From assembly GCA_038501195.1 (NCBI GenBank), contig JBBPUQ010000006.1, positions 372,001 through 436,000 on the forward strand: 64,000 bases of DNA, in the 5' to 3' direction. The notes under the pieces were generated by a model. It did no database searches, was not told the DNA's origin, and was given only the letters and a program-made list of their open reading frames with translations. Both the position numbers and the translations under genes were made by a program. This DNA comes from Nemania diffusa. Its lineage: Eukaryota; Ascomycota; Sordariomycetes; Xylariales; Xylariaceae. Shown piece by piece: positions 34,801 to 48,400 of this stretch; the first letter of the stretch is position 1; the number at the start of each line of letters is the position of its first letter.

Positions 34801-36973
34801 TTTATACCACTTAAACACTGTATAAATTAAAGCAGAAAGTAAATACTAAATAAATAACAACTATATAAGTAATAATATTATAAATAATTAAAAATATTAT
34901 TAAAATTAAAGCTATTTTATAAAGCTTTTTTTATTTACTTAAGTTTTAAATTATTAAAAAATATATTTAAAATAATATATATATTTTAAATAAAATATAT
35001 ATTATTTATTTTTATTAATTTATAGTTTTAACTTTTTTATTTTTTAAACTATAGTTTTAATTTTTTTAATTTTTAAATTGTTATTTTAACTTTTTTAACT
35101 TTTAAATTATAGTTTTAATATTTTTAATTATTTAATTAAAACTTTTATATTTTTAATTATTAAATTAAAACTTTTATATTTTTATATAGCTTTTTTTTTA
35201 TTTTTAATAATTATAAAATCAAATATTATTTTTATAATAAATAAATAAATTTTAAGCTATAATAGTTAATAATTTATTCGATTATTTTATAAAAATATAA
35301 AATTTATAATTATTTTTTAGTTTTTTATTTATAATATAAATTAATTAATGTTTTATTTTTTAGTTTTAATAAAACTAAAACTAAAGATTTAAAATAGTTT
35401 TAAATATTATAAATCTTTTAATATTAAATTAATATAAAAAAATATTAAATAAATAATAGTTTAATTTTTATATAAAATTAACTATTAAATATATTTTAAA
35501 AAAAAAATTGCAAACTTTTATATAAAAAATATAATAATATTTTTAGCTTTTAATAATATATTAATAAAGCTTTAATAAAATATATACTAATAATATATTA
35601 TTAAAATAAAAAATAATAAAATAGTTTAAATAATTATAAATTTTAATAATAACTATTTTTAAAAAGCTAAAATAATTTATTATAAATTAGCTTTATTTTA
35701 AATATATAAAAATAATATAATAATAGCAAAAAAAAAAAAAAAAATAAAGCAATAAAAATTATAACAAAAAAAAAAAAAATTATTAAATTAAAAATATATT
35801 TAAATATATAAACAAATATAATAAATATTTTTTGCTTTATTATATTGATATTTTTTTAATAAAAACAGTAGTTTTTAAAAAAATAAATATATATAAAATA
35901 AATAAAAATATAATAAAATATAATATAAAAAATAATATATATATTTGTAAAAAATATTATATAAAAAAATAAATAATAATATAAAAAAGTTTAAAAGTTA
36001 TTAATAATTGCTAAAAAAAAATTAAAAAAAAACAATATATTATTAAAAATTATATAAAAAAAGTTTAAAAAAAAATATAAAAAAACTTTAGTTAATTTTT
36101 AATTATAACAATTAACTTTAAAAAAAATAATTAAAATTAATTTATTTTTATAAAAATTTAAATTAATAATTATTATTATTATTTTTTTAAAATATTATAA
36201 GTTTTTAATTTTTTATAATATATTTTATATTTTTGAAATTTTTTTATATTATATTTTCTATTTATTATTTTTTTATAAAAAAATATTATATTTTTATTTT
36301 ATAATAACATTGTTTTTTTTTAAACTTTTAAAAATAAAATTTATATAATATAAATAAAATATTTTAAAAAAGTTTAAAATTATATAACAATTTATAATTA
36401 TATTTTTAATATTAAAATAAAATAAAAAAATAAAAATAAAATAAATTTAAAATATAATTTAATATATAATAAAACTAGTTAATATATTTTTGTTAATAAA
36501 ACTTTTTATATATATATATATAAAAAAATTTAAAATAATTTATAAAGTTTAAAATTTATTTTTAAGTTTTAAAGTTTTATATTGATTTATATATATATTT
36601 TATAAAAAAAAATATAACTAAAAAAATTATATATAAATTATTTATATATATATATATATAAAACTTGTAAATTTTATAAATTTTAATAAGTTTTTATATT
36701 TTTTATTTATTTAGTTATTTAATAAAAATCTTAGTTTAAGTTTTAATTATATATATTAAATATATATATATAAATTTTATTAAATTATTAGTTTAATATT
36801 AAAAATTTTTTTTTTTATATAATAACTTTAGTTTTAATATTAATTAATTTTTTGTTATTTTTTTTACTATTTAATTAGTTTATATATACTTTTATTTATA
36901 TAATTAGTTTATTTATATTAATTAGTTTTTTTAATATTTAATTAAATATTTTTTTTATATAAATATTTACTAA
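34795..36973. repeat. A+T island, left part (RIP-mutated repeat DNA)
   Basis: Almost pure A+T with no open frame of note on either strand. A line counted by hand (36001-36060) had 3 G/C in 60. Remaining C is mostly followed by T or G, and GC dinucleotides survive while CA and TG are scarce, which is the footprint expected of RIP (CpA to TpA on both strands). The left edge is sharp. It includes a degraded copy of a roughly 305-bp repeat (36492-36797) also present at 43930-44236. The last five bases, ACTAA, are the target duplication of the LTR element. Confidence 0.85.
36492..36797 (+). repeat. Dispersed repeat A, strongly RIP-mutated copy
   Basis: Aligns by eye along its whole length, in direct orientation, with 43930-44236. 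Nearly all differences are C in the other copy and T here, or G there and A here, so this copy has lost more G/C. Part of an unidentified repeat family. Confidence 0.75.
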
Positions 36974-37236
36974 TGTCGATTGGCTGTACTACCAAAGAGT
37001 ACATCGTACGGGCCATGGCCACTATATGCCGGGGGGGGGGGTCACAGGATCGTCGAAACTGGTCAAAAATACTGTATTCTGTAAGTCTAGGTTTGTGGGG
37101 GTCTCGGCTACAGTATAGGTTATATAGGTCTGTGCAGGTCACGTGCCGTATAGTTGACTGGACTGTATGTCTACAGTACTGTCAACTGTAGGCTGTACGT
37201 ACTGCGTACGCAGTATGTACGACTATTGGACCAATA
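36974..37236 (+). repeat. Left LTR (263 bp)
   Basis: Same length as the right LTR, including an 11-G run. Six differences were found by eye, each T here and C in the right copy: four at CpG and two at CpA. One of them converts the terminal CA to TA. Confidence 0.88.
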
Positions 37237-37329
37237 CTGGCAACTTTTTATATGTCCTATCTATGTACCTTATCCAACCAACTATTCACCAACACTTATT
37301 TGCTTGTCGTACGAGTATTCGAACCTATA

Positions 37330-37910
37330 GGGTATAATGGACCAGGTGTGACCGAGGGGTCGAGAGGGTCAGGGGTCCAAAGAGGTCAAGGGTTGTCGAC
37401 AGGGCCCTAGGGGGTCTAGGAGGTCCTAGGGGGTCGAGGGGTCAAGAGGGGTCGACAGGGCCCTAGGAGGTCTAGAGGGTTTAGGAGGTCCTAGGGGGTC
37501 GAGAGTGGTCGAGAGGGTAAAAGCGTACAGGTAAAATACCTATCCGAAGGGTCCTTTTTACGCAGAAGTGCCAGAATAGCTTTTTCTAGCACCGCTATAG
37601 GAAAAAGGAGGTCGTACGGACTGTCCTAGGGACAGTCCTACTCCTTCTGGAAGGTTTTAACCTTGTCGGTCAACCATACAGGTCGTACGGCTATATTTGG
37701 TGCTTTGTACCGAGGGGGGGGGGGGGGGTCCGGGAGGGGGGGGTCGAGGAGGGTCGAGGACCAAGGGGGGTCAAAGGGGGTCGAAGAATCAAGGGGTCAA
37801 GGGGGGTCCCAAAGGGTCCTTTTTCAAAGCCCTGCGAGGCCCTAGGAGGTCAAAAAGGTCCTAGGGGGGTCGAGGGGGTCCGAGAGGGTCTTAGGGGGTC
37901 CTTTTGACTG
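37330..37910 (+). repeat. Degenerate G-rich tandem repeats inside the LTR element
   Basis: Irregular repeats built from words such as GGGGTC, GTCGAGGGGGTC and CCTAGGGGGTC fill 37340-37510 and 37710-37910 on the + strand. A run of 15 G lies at 37714-37728. G and C are very unevenly split between strands. Multiple G-runs of three or more could fold as G-quadruplexes in the + strand or RNA. Between the two arrays is a hairpin (9-bp arms GGACTGTCC / GGACAGTCC, centre TAG) at 37618-37638. Confidence 0.75.
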
Positions 37911-38090
37911 GTCTTCGACCTGGTCGATTGGCTGGTCGCGGACCTGGTCAGGTGACTGGTCCCTAGACTGGTCAATTGACTGGTCCTAGGTCCAGTCAGG
38001 TGACTGGTTGGTCGACTGGCTAGCTAATTGACTGGCCGATTGACTGGTTGATTGACTGGTCTCAACCCTAGTCAGGTGATTGGTCGACGT
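37905..38090 (+). repeat. GACTGGTC-type degenerate tandem repeats
   Basis: About a dozen diverged copies of an octamer close to GACTGGTC, spaced at 12-25 bp, directly follow the G-rich arrays. No reading frame runs through them. Confidence 0.7.
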
Positions 38091-38705
38091 GGTAGCTCGT
38101 CGACCAAGGAAGAGAGGGAGGGGAAGGGGGGGGGGTAGGGGTGTCGACGTCGGTCTAGGTAATACGTCGGCTAAGTCGCGTTTTTCTCGGTCGTACGAAG
38201 GTTGATTTTAGTATACTGCGCTCATCCCGAACTCCAGTATAAAAATCTCAACGCATGTCGGCCGACTAGTATATCGCCCTCATCCCGAGTGGTATATACT
38301 AGGTCTTGACTTCTTCTTCGTACGTTGGTCCACAGGTGGGACAGGCTGTAGGTAGGTGTACGAAGGGGTTGTCGATTTGACAGTCTTGTCCGACCGAAGT
38401 CGGTCGGAAGTCGACTTTGCTCTGTAGAGTTGTCGAAAGCACAGGGGTTGCGAAATGGCTCGCCGTATCGTTGACTAGTCGTACGAAGGGTAATCGGCTA
38501 TTGCGTAGGGTACGCGCTCCCGCAATAGTAGGTCCTTCGTTCGAATCGTCAATTCAACGCTTCTTTAGCTCTCGACGATAGGTGCATCCCGCTCGCTATC
38601 GTACGAAAGAGTTAAGAATATAGCGCCAGAAGCCGTTCTTGACAGCGGCCAGTCTCCGTCTCTTCAATCTTGCTAATCTGTAGTCGCCGGTGGACTACTG
38701 ATCAG

Positions 38706-38968
38706 TGTCGATTGGCTGTACTACCAAAGAGTACATCGTACGGGCCATGGCCACTATACGCCGGGGGGGGGGGTCACAGGATCGTCGAAACTGGTCAAAA
38801 ATACTGTATTCTGTAAGTCTAGGTTTGTGGGGGTCTCGGCTACAGTACAGGTTATATAGGTCCGTGCAGGTCACGTGCCGTATAGTTGACTGGACTGTAC
38901 GTCTACAGTACTGTCAACTGTAGGCTGTACGTACTGCGTACGCAGTACGTACGACTATTGGACCAACA
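38706..38968 (+). repeat. Right LTR (263 bp)
   Basis: Direct copy of 36974-37236 and the less mutated of the two. It contains a perfect 26-bp palindrome at 38927-38952 (half GTACGTACTGCGT), broken by one change in the left LTR. It runs TG to CA and is followed by ACTAA. Confidence 0.88.
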
Positions 38969-41900
38969 ACTAAGTTATTTTTATTATTAATTTAATATAT
39001 TTTTATAATTTTGTAATTATTATATATTTTTTAAAATAATATAATATTTATATAAAAATTTAAAATTAATATATATAATTAATAATATAGTTAATAATTT
39101 TATTATATAAATAATTTTTTAAAAAGTTATATTAAATATAATAATATAATTAAATTTATTAACTATATTATATAATTTATTTGTTAATATATTATATATA
39201 ACTTATTTATATTTAATTAAATTTTAATAAATAATATTACTTTTAATTGTAAAAGTATTTTTTATATAGCTTTTATTAGCTAATATAATTATAAATTTAA
39301 TTTAAAAACTTAAATTTTTATTATTTATAAATGTTTTATTAATAAAAATAAAAACTTTTATATAATTAAAATTTAATAATATATAATATAGTTTTTACTA
39401 TAGATTATTAATTTATTATTATATTTATATATTTAATACTTTAACATTATTTTTTAATAGTTTTTAAACTTATATAGCAATTAATAAATTATATAATATT
39501 TTTAATTAATATATAAATATAATATATATTTTTTAAATTTGTTAAATAATATATTATTAAAAATAATTTTTTATATAAAAGTTAATAATATATAATTATT
39601 TAGTTTATTTTTATTAAATAAAATTTTTTTTTTATTTATTTATTTAAATTTTGCTTTTATTAAATTTAATAAAATATTTAAGTGTTAATTTTGTTTTTAG
39701 TTTTATATAAAATAATAACTTAGTTTTTTTTTATATAAAAATTTTTTAAATATAATATTAAAAATATTATTTGTTTAAAATTTTATAATCGCAAATTTAT
39801 TAAGTTGTTTTTTAATATATAATAAATATAAATTATATATAAATATTTTTATATTTAATTTTTAATAATAATATTTATAGTAAATTTTATATTAATATAA
39901 TTTTAACTTAATTAATTTATATAATAGTTATATAATTTAAAATATAATATTTATTAAATATTTATTTTTTAGTTTTTTTAACAAATAAATATAAATTTTT
40001 TAGTTTAATTTATTATATAATTATATATATATTATAGTTTTAAATTAATAATAGTTTTAAAACTATAATAAATTATTAATTTATATATTAAATTATTAAT
40101 ATTTATATAAAAATTTAAACTTTATTATTATTTTTATAATTTTATATAATTAATTTAAACTTTTTATATAATTTAATTATTTTATTTTTAACTTTTTATA
40201 TAAATTTAATTTAAAAAGTTTTTATTTAATTATATTAGTTTAAATTATATTATATAAATTAAAATATATTTTAAATTATTAATATATTTATTTTAACTAT
40301 ATTTAATTATTTAAAAAATATATTAAATATAATAATTATATTATTTTATTTTAATTATATAGCTAAAATATAATTGTTAATTTTTTTTAATATAAAATAT
40401 TAATTGTTAATAAATATTAATAACTTTTTTAATTTATTTTTATATTAAAATTACAACTGTTTAACAACTTAAAAAAAGTTATATAAAAAGTTATTTTTTT
40501 TATATAATAAATTAAATATAATTTTTTATTAATAGTATAGTTTAATTTATATATAATAAAATTTAACTAGTTTATTTATTATATTAACTATAATATTATA
40601 ATTTTCGATTATAAAAATTTTATTTTAAAAAAATAAAAAAAATATTTTATATAATAATATTAATTTATTTTTAGTTTATATAGTTTAATTAATATTAACT
40701 TTTATATAAATATTTTTTAATATTTTTATAACTTTTTATATAGTTTTTATTTTTTAAATAATTTTTAGCAAAAAAAATAAATCGCTATTAATTTTAAAAT
40801 AAACTTTAAAAACTAATAAAATAAATATAAAATTATTTAATTTAGCTATATTATTTAAAACTTTTATAATTATTTATAATATTATTTTTTTATTTATATA
40901 ATAATCAATTTTTTTATATAAAATATTAAATATATAATAAAATAATATATATATTTATTTAATTTTTTTAATAATTTAGTATATTTTAATAAATATTTTT
41001 TTATATAAAGTTTTAATTAATTATATATTATTACAAAATTTTTCAAATAAAAAATTTATATTAAAATTATATATAATATAATTAAATAACTTTTAATATA
41101 TTAAAATTTAATATTAATATAATATATTTTAAATATTATATATATTTAAAAACTTTAAAAATTTAACTGCTTAAAATAAAATATTTATATTAATTATATA
41201 TAAAATCGATTATTTATTAATTTATATAACATTAATAAGAATTTTATAATTAAAATTACATTTGTTTTTTAGTTAAAATTTAAATCTTTTTAAAGTTTAG
41301 TTATATAATTAATAATAATAGCAAAATTTTTTGATTTTTTAAAATATTAAAACATAAATATTATTATATTTAGTTTTTTGTAATAATTTTATAAATTTTT
41401 TTATATAAAAATATTTAAATTAATAATATAATTTTTAAAGTTTTTATTTTATAAAATAACTTATAGTTTTTAATTAATTAATATTAAAAAACAAATATTT
41501 TTATTTTTATATAATTAATACTATTATATTATTTTATTATATAATTATATTTTATATATTATTAAACTAAATATATAGTTAATTTATATTTTATAATAAT
41601 AGTAAAAATAAAGTTAATATATTTAAAATATAAAATTCGATCGATTTAATTAATATTAAAATTGTTATAATATTTATAGTTTTAAAACTTTTAATATTAT
41701 TAAATTAAATTATTATATTATTTAAAATTTAATTTATTTATATAAAAAAGTTTTTTTATATAAAAGTTTTAATTTAAACTTTTTTAATAATTAAAATTTT
41801 AATTATATTAATATTTTATAAAATATTTTAATATTTTATACTATATTAATTATTTAAATAAAAATTGTTTAATATTAATATTTAATTTTAAATATAAATA

Positions 41901-43929
41901 TTTTTTTTTATTATATAATAAAAATATATTAAATTTATTAAAAATTAAACTGTTTTATTTTTAGTTTTAAAATTTAAGTTATTATTAAATTTATTATTAT
42001 ATAAAAAGTTTTTATTACTTTTATAGTTTAATATAAATATATTATATTTTTTATATAATAAAACTTTTTGCTTTAAAATATTATATATAATAAAATATTA
42101 TTTTTTTATTTTTAATTTTTTTTATTAACTGTAATTAATAAATTAATAATTAAGCTTTTTATAAATAAAGTATTTTTTGTTACTTTTATTATTTTTATTA
42201 TATAATTGCTGTAGTTTTTAACAAAAGTTTTTTTTAAAGTTATAATTATTTAATTATTTTAAATATTTAATATTATATTATTTATTAATAAAATAAATAT
42301 TTGTTATATAATAATAATTTATTTTTTAATTAAAAAAAACTTATAGTATTATTTACAAATTAAAAAATAAAGTTTTATATATAAGTTTTTAATTAATTAA
42401 AACAAATTTAAATTTAAATATATTAAAATATATTTATATAACTATTATATAAAATAATATTTTTTTATAATAGTTAAATTTTAAAATATATTATATAAAT
42501 TAAAACTTATTAATTATAGTTTTTAATACTTTAAATATTATTTTTATTAAATTATTTTATTTTATTTATATAAAAGTAATAATAATTTAATCGATTTAAT
42601 ATTAATTATAATTAATTATTATATTAAAATAATTATTATATATTATATAAATTTTGTTTTATTTATATATTAAACTAATATAATTGAAATAATATTATTT
42701 AGTTTTTTTTTTTAATATAAAAAAAAATATAATATAATATTGTTTTTTAATAATTTTAAATTAATAATATATTAAAATAAAAATTTAAGTTTTATTATAT
42801 TTTAATAAATATAATAAATTAAACTATTTTAATTAAATTATTATAAATAATTTAAATAAAAAAAAGTTTATATAATTAATTTTTATATATAAATAAAAAT
42901 ATAAAATATATAGTAAAAAATTTAAAAATAAATACAAGTTTTTAAATTTTTATTTATACAAAAAAATTAAATATTTAATTATTTATATTAAATATTGTAT
43001 TATATACTAATATTATTAGTTTTAATATAACTAATTATAATATTAAAAAGTTTATTTATATAATAAAAAGTTTTAATATATTTGCTAATATAAATATTAA
43101 AGCTAATATTATTTATATAAATATATTATTATTTAATTTGTTATTATTTTTATTTTTATATTTTTTAAAAATATAAATAAATTTGTTATTATATATTATA
43201 TTATATAATTAAATATTTAAGTTATATTTAATTATAATGTTAAATTTTTGTTTAAATATATAATTAATATTTATAAATATAAATTTTATTTATTTATTAA
43301 AATTTATTGCAAATATTTATATAAACTGTTTATTTTTAACTTTTAGTTATATATAATTATATAAATATTATATAAAATATATTATTAATTTTATAAGTTT
43401 TAAAAAAATATTAAAGTTAATAGTTATATTTTAATATTTTAAATTTTTTTTTTTTTTTTTTAAATTTTTATTTAAATATTACTATTTTTAGTTATATTTT
43501 TATATATAAAGTTATTTTTATTATATAAAGCTATTAAATTGTCGTTTTAAATTTATTTAATTGCTGCAGTTACTGCTATTGCTACTACTTTTGTTATTAA
43601 TATTAATATAATTATAAAAAATAAAAAAATAAAAATTATAAAATAAATAAAATAGTTAAAAAAATAAATATATAAAATAACTTATTGTTTTATTAATTTT
43701 TATATAAAAATTAATTAAATTATTATAAAAAAAACTTTAACTTTATAATAGTTAAGTTTTATTTATTTAATAGTTAATTTAATATATTTTTAACTAATTA
43801 ACAAAAATAATAATCTATTTTTTATATAAAAAAAAAAAAAATATAACACAAAAGTTATTTTTAATAATAACTAGTTTCTGCTTTTTTACTTTATTAATTT
43901 ATAATTATATTTTACAATTATTAATTAGT

Positions 43930-44236
43930 ATTAATAAAACTTTTTATATATATATATATAAAAAGATTTAAAATAATCTATAAAGTTTAAAGTTTATTTT
44001 TAAGTTTTAAAGTTTTATATTAATTTATATATATATTCTACAAAAAAAAATACAACTAAAAAAGTTATACGCAAGTTATTTACATATATATATACATAAA
44101 ACTTATAAATCTTATAAATCCTAATAAGTCTTTATATTCTTTATTTATTTAGTTACTTAATAAAAGTCCTAGTTTAAATCTTAGTTGTACACACTAAATA
44201 TATATATATAAGTCTTATTAAATCATTAGTTCAACA
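43930..44236 (+). repeat. Dispersed repeat A, less mutated copy
   Basis: Direct-orientation partner of 36492-36797. It keeps many CA words (for example TACAA, ACATA, GTACACAC) that read TA in the partner. It is visibly richer in G/C than the DNA around it. Confidence 0.75.
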
Positions 44237-45230
44237 ATTTTAAATATAAAAATAAAAATATAAAAAAGCTTGTTAAAAAAAACAAATTTTAAATTTTTAG
44301 CTATTTATTTATTATATAAAAATATATAACATTTTAAAGTTTAAATAAATAATTATAATTATTTTTTATTTAATTATATTTATAATTATTAAATCTATTA
44401 TATAAAAATCAATTAAAACTATAAAATTATTAAAAATAGCATTAATATATATTATATATATCGATAAATTTATTAAAACTTTTTAACTGTTAACTTAGTT
44501 TATTTTATAAATTTTAAAAATGTTAATAATTATATAACTACTTATTAAAAAATTTTATAAAAAACTTTTTTTAATATTATTAATATTTTTATAAAACTTT
44601 ATAAATATAATAATATATAATATATATTATTTTTATATAATAAAGTTTTTAAAAGTTTATTTTAAATATTAAAATAATTTTTTAAAATATAAAAGTATTA
44701 TTTTAATATTATTACAATAAATTTTATATATAAGCTTAATAAATATTAACTTTTGCTTTTTTAAATTAACGATATTATAAAATTTGATAATTATTTTAGT
44801 TTAGCTTATATATTAATTTTTAATAAATTAACTAAAACTATATAGTAAATAATAAAATATTGTAAATAGTTGCAGTTTAAATTTTTAATTTTATAGCTTT
44901 TATATATAATTATTATAAATTTTTAAACATTTAAAAAAAACACTGTTAAAATAGTTTAAAAATTATAAATTTAACAATAGTTTTATTTATAATATATAAT
45001 AAAAAATGTTTAAAATAAAATTATAAAAAAATAAAAAAACAAACTATTATTAAAATATAAACTTTTAGCAATTTTTATTTTTTTATTTTTTTAAAGTATT
45101 ATAAATATAATTTAATATATATTTAAAAAAACTACTGTTGTTTTAAATAATTTAAAGCTTTATAATATTTTAACTTTAAATAAAAATTAATATATAACTA
45201 AAAAAATCAAACAAATTAAATATTTGTTGT

Positions 45231-45460
45231 ATAAAGTTTATAAAAAAAGTAAAGCTTTAAATAAATAAAGCTATATTGTATAAAAAATTTATAAATAAAA
45301 AGAAAAAAAAAAAAGTTAGAAATTTTTTTGCAAAAAAATTACTTATATATATATATATAAAGCGGTTTAAAATAGCAGTAAATAAAGTTATTTATTTAAT
45401 TAAGCAGTAAAACTACTTAATTTATTTAAATAATTAAATTAATATTAATTAATTATAACT
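45231..45460 (+). repeat. Dispersed repeat B, copy 1
   Basis: Aligns by eye over about 230 bp with 51702-51932 in the same orientation, through the shared landmarks GCTTTAAATAAATAAAG, TATATATATAAAGC and AAAATAGCAGTAAAT. More strongly A+T-converted than copy 2. Confidence 0.72.
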
Positions 45461-48400
45461 ACTTTTTTTTTAAAAAAAAAATAGCTTATTTATAAATTAT
45501 AGAAATTAAATATATAAACTTAAATTAACTACTTTTTAACAAAAAAAAAGATCGCTTTAAGTATTTACTATATTATTAATTGCTAAGCTTTTTTTTTTTT
45601 AAGTTACAATATAGCTTTTTTATATATTAATATTGCTGCTTTTTTTAATATTATATTTTAAGCGTATTTTTTATATACTTTTTTTTTTTTTTGTAAAATT
45701 AATAAATTGTTATTTTTATAAGATTTTTTAATAATATTGTTTTAAACTGTTTATAGCTAATTATTTAACTTTAATAAAAGTTTAGCTATATTTAAATTAT
45801 TATTATAAAATTTTTTTAATAATACAAAACTATTTTAAAAGTTTTTAATATAATACTATTTATTGTTAATATTTTAACTTTTTTAATTAATTTAATATTA
45901 TAGTTTTTAATAATATAGTTGTGCTATATATACTTTTTTTATTTTAAATTTCTTTTTACTTTTAGATTTAAATATTTTATTTTTAAAATTATCGCTTTTT
46001 TAACTTATTAACAAATTGTTAAAATATTTTTATAATTAATCGATATAATATCGATTAGTTGTTTTTTATAAAAAAAAAACTTGCAATATAAATATATTGC
46101 TATTTTTTTTTAAAATTTTATATATTTGTTGTATTATTAAATAATTAAGTTTGTTTAAAGGTTTATTAGTTATTTAAAACTGTTGTTTTTTTAGTATAAA
46201 TATATAGTTGTTTATATCAAAATTGAAATTTTAACACTTTTTATTAGTTTATATAATTATATAATATTATATATATTTTAGTTTTTTTTTTATAAAATTT
46301 ATAAACTATATAATTTTTTATATTTTGTTTTAAGTATTAAACTATAATATTTTTTTAGCTATTAATAAATCTTTTAGTTTTTTTTAAGCTGTGTAATTTT
46401 TTTAGTTAAAATAAAATAGCATTAAAAAATTTATTTTAATTTTATAAAAAAATAGTTTTATAAATTTATAAAATAATAATATTTATATATAATTTATTAT
46501 AAAGATTTATTTAAATTAATCGTTTTAATAATAGTTAATATAAAGTTAAAGTTGTTAATTTAAATATTTATTTATAATTTTAGTTTATTTTATAATTTTA
46601 TAATAACTTATAAATATTAAAATATATTAGATTTTTATAATTTTATATAATTTATTTATAAAAGTAGATATAAACTAAAATTTTTTATTAAAAGTTAATA
46701 TAATTAATACTTTAAAAACTTTAAAAAAACTTTTGTAATATATTTATGTAGCATTTTTTATAGTTATTTACAAAATATATAATATAGTTTATATTTTTTT
46801 TTTAATTGATTTATTATAACTAATATATTATTATAACTATGTTTATTTTTAAATATTTGTTTAAAATTTATAATTAAATGCTTTTAAATGTAGTTTAAAA
46901 TAAAAAAAAAAATAAGCTTGCTAAATATTTTATTATATAAAACTTTTGCAAAACAGTATTTTATATAATTAAAAATATATATATTATAATATTTTTTAAA
47001 TTTAAGCTATTAATAATATTTTATAAAAAGCTTATATATTTTTTTTTTTTTTAAATATATAGTAAATATTTTATTATATACTTTTTAAATAAATTAAATA
47101 TATAAATACAAAAAGTTAAAAACTACAAATTTTTTATTATAAATAATTAAACTATTAGTTAATTATTATAAGTTATTTTTATTAGTAAAAGTTTTTTTAT
47201 AGTAAATTTTTATACTAAAGTTTTTTTTGTTTTTTTTAAATATTTTTATAATTAGTTAAAAATTTAACAAAACTTTTATATTTTTTTGTAGCTTTATAAT
47301 AAATAATTTAACTTAAAATATTATTTATATAAATATATTATAAACTATATTATTTAACAGTTAAAAAATTATTAAATATTTTTATACTTTTTTTTTTTTT
47401 TTTTATATAATAAAGTTTTTGTACTTTTTTATTAAAACGTTAATTAGTATGTTTTTTTTTTTAAAACAATAAATAATATAAAAGTTATATTTTATAAACA
47501 ATCTTATTTATTTTATTTGTTATAAATTTAAATGTTATTTTTAATTAAAATATTTTAAAGTTTAATAATTTGTTATTATTAAAAAAAGCTTAATATAGTT
47601 ACTAATTAATTTAAATTGCTATTTTTTAAAAGCTAAAAATATTATAAGCATTTTTTTATTAAAGATTTTATAATTTAATTTAATATTATATAAAATTTTA
47701 AAATAATATATAATAAAATATTAGTTATTTTTATACTTTTAAAATAAAACATTTATAGTTATATTATTAAAAATATTAGTTTTAATTTTAGTAAATAAAT
47801 TATATTTATAATGTTGTAATATTAAATAAAATATAAAAGCTTTTTTTAACTGCAAAAATATTTAGTTATATTTGTTAATTTATAAAAAAGCTACTTTTTT
47901 TTTTGTTAGTTGTATTATAAAACTAGTAATTTAATTATAATTTTTTATAAACTTTTTATAAAAATTACAAAACTTTAAAAAAAACTATACTCTTTTTACA
48001 GTTATAAAAACTTTTTAATTTTTTACTACTTTTATTTTAATTAAATTAACTTAAATATTGTTTATATTAACAATATATTTTAAAAATTTAATTTTTATAA
48101 CATAAAATTTAAATTTTTTTAAGTTTATTTAAAATTTTATAGTATATAATTGTTATAATATTATTTATATATACTTTTAGTAATTTTTTAAATTAATCAA
48201 ATAAATAAATATATTATTTATATATATACTGTAAAAATTATTTAAATAGTTAAATAATATATTGTTAATATATTTTTAAAATATAGTAAAACTGTTAATA
48301 AAATTAAATAGAAATATTTTATATTTAAAAAATTTATAACAAATATAAAAAATTGTTAAGTTTTTTTATTTAAACTTTATATATATTTAATTAAATGTTT

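Larger units (their letters stand above)
36969..38973. mobile_element. Non-autonomous LTR retroelement (TRIM-like) with 5-bp target duplication
   Basis: The element is 36974-38968 (1,995 bp), flanked by the direct repeat ACTAA (36969-36973 and 38969-38973). It has two direct 263-bp terminal repeats, 36974-37236 and 38706-38968. The right copy runs TG...CA and the left ends TA by one C-to-T change. A TGGCAAC word just after the left LTR could be a primer-binding site; the polypurine tract before the right LTR is not convincing. The 1,469-bp interior has no ORF with retroviral-type domains; it is G-run-rich repeats (37330-37910), GACTGGTC-like repeats (37905-38090) and unique DNA with several TCGTACGA words. 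It sits inside the A+T island but has normal composition, so it inserted after the island decayed. The RT-encoding partner is not in this window. Confidence 0.88.

Noticed and set aside
37330..38090. Repeats in the LTR element as a CRISPR array
   Set aside because: Units are degenerate, of irregular spacing and without unique spacers; the genome is fungal.
38490..38560. tRNA-like segment with GTTCGAATC and an inverted repeat CTATTGCG/CGCAATAG
   Set aside because: The would-be T arm has no 5-bp stem and no cloverleaf could be drawn; it lies inside the LTR element.
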